Source: Pelobates cultripes
Taxonomy: Eukaryota > Chordata > Amphibia > Anura > Pelobatidae
DNA: 64,000 nt
Direction of reading: 5' to 3'
Assembly: GCA_933207985.1 (NCBI GenBank)
Contig: OW240913.1
Span: forward strand, 321,904,602-321,968,601
In this document: in pieces, positions 59,602 to 64,000 of the stretch
Numbering within the stretch: the first letter of the stretch is position 1
How the letters are laid out: every line of letters begins with the position of its first letter
The notes under the pieces: generated by a model
Told to the model about the DNA's origin: nothing
The model's input: only the letters and a program-made list of their open reading frames with translations
Databases searched by the model: none
Translations under genes and position numbers: made by a program

Positions 59602-60825
59602 ATGCCGAATCCTGTTTTGTTTTTTTAACCCCCCTCCGGCCTCCACTATCTCTAACTGACACCCTAGTCACCCCCAAATGCCCCTAAGCCCCCACATTAC
59701 CTATTTTTTATTCCTTATTTTCTGCCCCGATCTTTATTCAGGGCGCCGCCATCTTGGTGTGGGTAGATGAAGTCCCTATGGGACACGTCATCTGTCCATA
59801 ATAGATAGACTGTGAGATTCCCGCACATGCCCAGTGAAACACCTGGACATGCGAACGGGAATTTCATCTTTTCATTCATTCATCAGAAAGACAGCTGAAT
59901 GAATGAATAGAAATGTCAGACGAACAAACTAACACTGTGTATCAGTGTATCAGTGTTTGTTTGTTCGCGCAGTTTATTACAAGGAGGGAGCTACCAGCGC
60001 GCAGCTCACTCCTTGTAATATGTAAAGATAGAAGCGGCAGGGAGCAGTGCTCCCCACCATTTCATAAGCCCACCCAGGTCCCCCTCACTCTATAGGGGTC
60101 AATATGACCCCCATAATAGCATAAGGGAGATTAAAATCTGATAGTGAGGGGGGAATAAAATAACTAACCTGTAAAATAAAATTAAACTTACCATTCAACG
60201 TCTTCTTTTTTCTCAAATCTTCATTTTTCAGCCCCAAAAAAGGCCAAATAAAAAACGATCATAACCGTCGAACTTAAAATAAAATAAAAATCCTGAGCGC
60301 AAAAAAAAAACCAGACGAAAAAGCAAAAACCAGAGCGCAAAAATATAATCCATCTTCACCCATGGAGGGCTCCGCGCAGACTGAGCTCCGCAGGGTGGGG
60401 GAAGGCTTATAAAGCCTTGCCCCGCCCTGCAATTAGGCTAAGAACACTCTGATTGGTGGGTTTAAGCCAATCAGAGTGCTCTTTGTCATTTTACACAGCG
60501 TGGGAAAATTCAGACTGTTCTCATTCAGTTAGAACGCAATTCGGCAGTTTTGTGTAAAATGACAGGAAGCATCGCAGGAACACAGAGGAAAGGTAAGGAT
60601 CATGGGAAAATTGCTCTGACCAGCGGAAATGAAGCACACTTTGCTCCTCTGCTGGTCAGGGCTGGTCAAGCGGAGGAATCTTCCATAAGGCAAAGAGTCC
60701 CTACTTTGTCTTATGATTTTAAAGAAAACTAAAGAAGACAGGAAGAAAAGAATAACATCCTGAGAGAGGGGGAGAAGAGGAAGAGATTGAGGAAAGGTAA
60801 GTTCGGCATGACAGTGCCGCTTTAA
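59602..60825 (-). mobile_element. TTAA transposon copy 2, inverted, minisatellite-free
   Basis: Reverse-complement relative of 28733-31020. The right end AGTTCGGCATGACAGTGCCGC is followed by TTAA at 60822-60825. The left end is cut at ATGCCGAATCCTG, so about 16 bp of terminal repeat are missing. It retains the arm words, the promoter-like module (ATG complement near 60363, TATAA near 60409-60413, CCAAT near 60450-60475) and a GGTAAGT donor complement. It lacks the G-rich array and most of the hairpin chain. Frames at 60529-61014 and 60550-60732 are by-products. Confidence 0.85.
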
Positions 60826-60870
60826 GCTAATTCTAACTGAATTGAATGTTATTTTACCATTAAAATTCAG

Positions 60871-61235
60871 TCCACAATTAGTGATGTCCCGAACGGTTCG
60901 CCACGAACGGTTCGCCACGGACTCATCATTGAGTAAACTTTGACCCTGTACCTCACAGTTAGCAGACACATTCCAGCCAATCAGCAGCAGACCCTCCCTC
61001 CCAGACCCTTCCACCTCCTGGACAGCTCACTAAGAATGCAGCTTCAAAATGGATGCTGTCCAGGAGGTGGGAGGGTCTGGGAGGGAGGGTCTGCTGCTGA
61101 TTGGCTGGAATGTGTCTGCTGACTGTGAGATACAGGGTCAAAGTTTACTCAATGATGAGTCCGTGGCGAACCGTTCGTGGCGAACCGTTCGCAAACAGTT
61201 CGGCACGAACCGTTCGGGACATCACTATCCACAAT
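60871..61235. mobile_element. hAT foldback MITE with perfect 8-bp TSD
   Basis: TCCACAAT occurs at 60871-60878 and 61228-61235. Between them, 60879-61227 (349 bp) starts TAGTGATGTCCCGAACGG and ends CGTTCGGGACATCACTA. The halves are extended near-perfect inverted repeats: TTGACCCTGT/ACAGGGTCAA, CACATTCCAGCCAATCAGCA with its complement, and CCACCTCCTGGACAGC/GCTGTCCAGGAGGTGG around a short loop near 61025-61050. Internal GTTCGCCACGAACG words repeat. No transposase. The perfect TSD suggests a recent insertion. Confidence 0.95.
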
Positions 61236-62288
61236 CAGTCAATATTCACGATTTTGAGTGTTTGCTTACAATTGAACATTCGGTTGCATATTTTAAGCGT
61301 TCAGTCCTGATGATCCCTGGTTTATATATTTATGAATTATTTATCTATTATTTAATTTAGTGGCTGTCCTTTAACCTTCAATGACCTCTTTTTTTGTTGC
61401 CACTGCAGAACACAAAATCACGACACAAACTAACCCATTGAGCCACTGTAGGTGCCATTTTTGAGATACTTCCATATTGTGTGTCAGAGTCACGTAATTG
61501 GGATGAACCATATATTTTCTACCATAGAGCACTGAGGATTTCCAATGCAGGTGCTTTGAGCACTACATATGGCAGTAAATTTATCTAGCTTCCGCTTGAA
61601 GGAATAAAACGAATAATTCCAGGAGCCCATGTACTAGCAGGGTTTGGATGGCACATCTATTTAGATGGAGGTACGTATATTTAGGTGGAAGCTATTCCAT
61701 GCAGTTACATTTAGTTACAGTAACACACGTCACGTGCCAAAGTAAAGGAGGGCACTGTGCAGGGCTATTCGATCAGTTTGTGATCCTGTATAGAACAATT
61801 TTATGAAAAACTAAGCTAGTATAGTTCTTCATAAAATTGTTCAATATATGAATGTGAGGATTCCAGGATCCCCAAACGTACCTCATGTAAGTTTGAAAAG
61901 TCCCTGATTTAAATCAAAACTATCAGTCTTTTTAACAGATAACACTTACTTCTGGATAACAAAATTGTTAATCTAATATTTAATAGATATTCTAGATGTT
62001 GCAATATAATAATGCTTCATAATAAATTCAATTTTGTCACCAGAATATTGTGCTAACATAGGCCATGATTGCGTTCTTCTGGACCACAATCTGTTAGAAA
62101 ATATTTTAAAATTATTTATCTACAAAGATTCCCATAGACTTCTACAAATAAATAATTTTAAAAGTTTTTCTAACTAATAGTGACCATTTGAAAAGCTTAT
62201 CCAAAATAATTAAATCAAGGCCATAGTTTTATAAAGTATTATTATAATTGTATTAATCTGTTTATCACACAGATTGTTATTCATGGTT
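61236..62288. other. AT-rich spacer
   Basis: No gene or bounded repeat recognised. Confidence 0.4.
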
Positions 62289-62490
62289 AGAGTTGAGCGG
62301 ACACCTGGATGTTTGGGTTCGCCAGGTTCGGCCGAACTTCGGCAAATGTTCGAGTTCAGGACTCGAACTTGACCCGAACTTGACTCCGAACCCCAACCCC
62401 ATTGAAGTCAATGGGGACCTGAACTTTTGGGCACTAAAATGGCTCTAAAAAAGTCCTGGAAAGGGCTAGAGGGTTGCAAAAGGAAGTAAA
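62289..62490. repeat. Dispersed anuran repeat with GAACTT words
   Basis: Contains GTTCGGCCGAACTTCGGC, CGAACTTGACCCGAACTTGA and CATTGAAGTCAATGGGGACC, then AAAAGTCCTGGAAAGGGCTA. This is the style of a widespread anuran interspersed repeat. Ends were not defined. Confidence 0.5.
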
Positions 62491-62689
62491 ATGTATTGCC
62501 TATGTACTAATATACTTACCCAGTGGAAGAAGAAGAATGTTACACTGTATACAATTTTAAATAAAAAGTATGCAAACATAGCCAGGATTCAGCTGTAAGC
62601 ATTTGCAACACTTACAACAATCAAGTAACACACATTCATATAAAATGTAAGTTACTTGGCCAGTCAATGTAATGACAGGAATGAATAAG

Positions 62690-63650
62690 TAGATAACTCC
62701 CTAATTCCCATGGTATTAGAGAACTATCTACTAAAAGGCTGAAAGACCTGAATTGGTCTTTCAGCCAAATTTACTAATACTAAGTAAAGATTACTTAGTA
62801 TTAGTAAATTATGCCCCTACTCGCTATACCGCAAGTAGTGGCATGTCTATTAAACAGTGAGCAGCCTATTAAACCGCGAGTAGGGGCATGTCTATTAAAC
62901 AGTGAGCACCGAGCGGCGGATGGGGGCCCTAAAGTAAAATAATGGGGGGGGGGAACCTATTGTCCGGCCCCCACCCCTGAGCGGCAGGTGGGGGCCCTAA
63001 ATACTAATAAGGGGGGGACATATTGTCCTCCCCCCAACACCCACCCTTGAGCGGCGGGTGGGGGCCCTAAATTAGAATAAGGGGGGACCTATTGTCCTCC
63101 CCACTGGCCCCCACCCCGAGCAGCGGGTGGGGGCCCTAAATTAGAATAAGGGGGGGACCTAATGTCCTACCCCCTGAGCGGTGGGTGGAGGCCCTAAATA
63201 AAAATTGGGGGGGGCCCAATGAGCGGTGGGTGGGGGCCCTAAATAAAAATTGGGGGGGGACCTAATGTCCTCCCCCCTGGCCCCCCCCCTGAGCAGTGGG
63301 TGGGGGCCCTAAATACCAATTAGGGGGAAGGGACCTAATAAAACTTACCATTTGATATTTTCTTATATCTAAAATCTTATTTTTTCAGCCCCACAAAAGG
63401 CCAAATAAAAATTCATAATAACTGACGCACGTATTCATAATAACTGACGCAATAATTTAGGGCCTCCACCCGCTGCTCAGGGGAGGGGGCTGGGGGGGAG
63501 GTCAATAGGTTCCCCCCCCATTATTTTACTTTAGGGGCCCCACCCGCCGCTCGGGGGTGGGGATGGGGGGGTGGGGTAGGACAATAGGTCCTCCCACCTT
63601 TTTTTTACTTCAGGGCCCCTACCCGCTGCTCAGGGGTGAATAAATAATGG
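62690..63650. mobile_element. TTAA transposon copy 3, rearranged, with array
   Basis: The hairpins GGCTGAAAGACC/GGTCTTTCAGCC, a TTTACTAATA pair and GCCCCTACTCGC (62736-62840) match 29156-29320 of copy 1 in plus orientation. The AACTTACCATTTGAT-to-GGCCAAATAAAAAT part (63345-63412) matches the promoter-module exon end in minus orientation. So the copy is internally rearranged. No terminal repeat was found. Confidence 0.7.
62900..63345. repeat. G-rich minisatellite, about seven units of 44-73 bp
   Basis: Units start at about 62908, 62979, 63051, 63117, 63175, 63219 and 63291 with GAGCGGCGGGTGGGGGCCCT or variants, then AAATTAGAATAAGGGGGGG and ACCTATTGTCC. Related to the 29946-30530 array but with independent unit order. 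Inverted partial units continue to 63640. Confidence 0.9.
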
Positions 63651-64000
63651 ATGTTATATAACTATTTAAAAGTGCACTTTAATCATCTTTAAATGGGAGC
63701 TAAATACTTTTATTTATTGTGATGTTGAACATATGTGTTTGTGTGTGTGTCCACTTTGCAAGGAATTGTGTAAATGAAGGCATTATGTAACATTATGGTC
63801 CTTCTTTTCGAAAGGCTAAGAAATAAGACATAATCTGAATTATAATAAGCTTTGTCCATTGATTTAATATAGTCACTGTCTTTATCTAGGTAGAAATTCT
63901 ATCTATTTACACCAATAACATTAAAACTGGACAAGTAAAGCAACAAAAAGCTTGATTTTAGTAATATATTATTAAGCTGCAGATGTATACTAGACTGGTT
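63651..64000. other. Spacer to window end
   Basis: A short GT tract near 63740-63752; otherwise AT-rich with nothing recognised. Confidence 0.4.

Noticed and set aside
60529..61014. 161-codon minus frame
   Set aside because: Runs across the end of the TTAA transposon copy 2 and into the hAT foldback MITE, two unrelated insertions.

Overview
The window looks like a non-coding, repeat-rich stretch of a vertebrate nuclear genome, most likely a frog or toad. It has long AT-rich spacers, CA/GT and AT microsatellites, TTAA-flanked palindromic MITEs of the T2 type known from Xenopus, hAT MITEs, L1- and CR1-type LINE remnants, and a tRNA-derived SINE. I found no host protein-coding gene, rRNA gene, functional tRNA gene, operon or CRISPR array. 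Almost every open frame is either chance or lies inside a repeat. The anuran assignment is inference from repeat style; the species is not determined.

Layout. 1-24 kb is mostly AT-rich spacer with one well-bounded TTAA MITE (5783-6285), a (CA)n tract (9274-9328) and several complex unique-looking stretches that could be conserved non-coding regulatory elements (about 8.3-8.9, 10.5-10.75, 11.4-11.56, 14.08-14.6 and 15.69-16.3 kb). 24.2-34.1 kb is a dense transposon cluster. It holds an L1-type element with a decayed ORF1 and no ORF2, bounded by a 15-bp target duplication. Next come a 1.75-kb hAT element filled with a GT-rich array, a 2.3-kb TTAA-flanked element carrying a hairpin chain, a promoter-like module and a G-rich minisatellite, and a further GC-rich repeat with a GT/CA microsatellite that switches strand twice. 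35-51 kb holds a hAT MITE, a 15-bp-TSD insertion containing a 182-bp inverted repeat, a tRNA-SINE, two related TTAA MITE copies, the 3' end of an L1 LINE, and GC-rich unclassified repeats. 54.2-55.05 kb is a 5'-truncated CR1-type LINE. 58.07-58.6 kb is a 12-bp minisatellite organised in perfect 120-bp higher-order copies. 59.6-63.65 kb contains two more relatives of the 28.7-31.0 kb TTAA element, one without and one with its minisatellite, and a textbook hAT foldback MITE with a perfect 8-bp target duplication.

How the parts fit together. There is no pathway here. The coherent story is transposon biology. Several non-autonomous DNA elements are built from serial hairpins and act as nurseries for tandem arrays. 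The L1 derivative without ORF2 and the inverted-repeat insertion were probably mobilised by LINE machinery encoded elsewhere. The spacers with transcription-factor-like motif clusters are the only candidates for host function, and that claim needs cross-species alignment.
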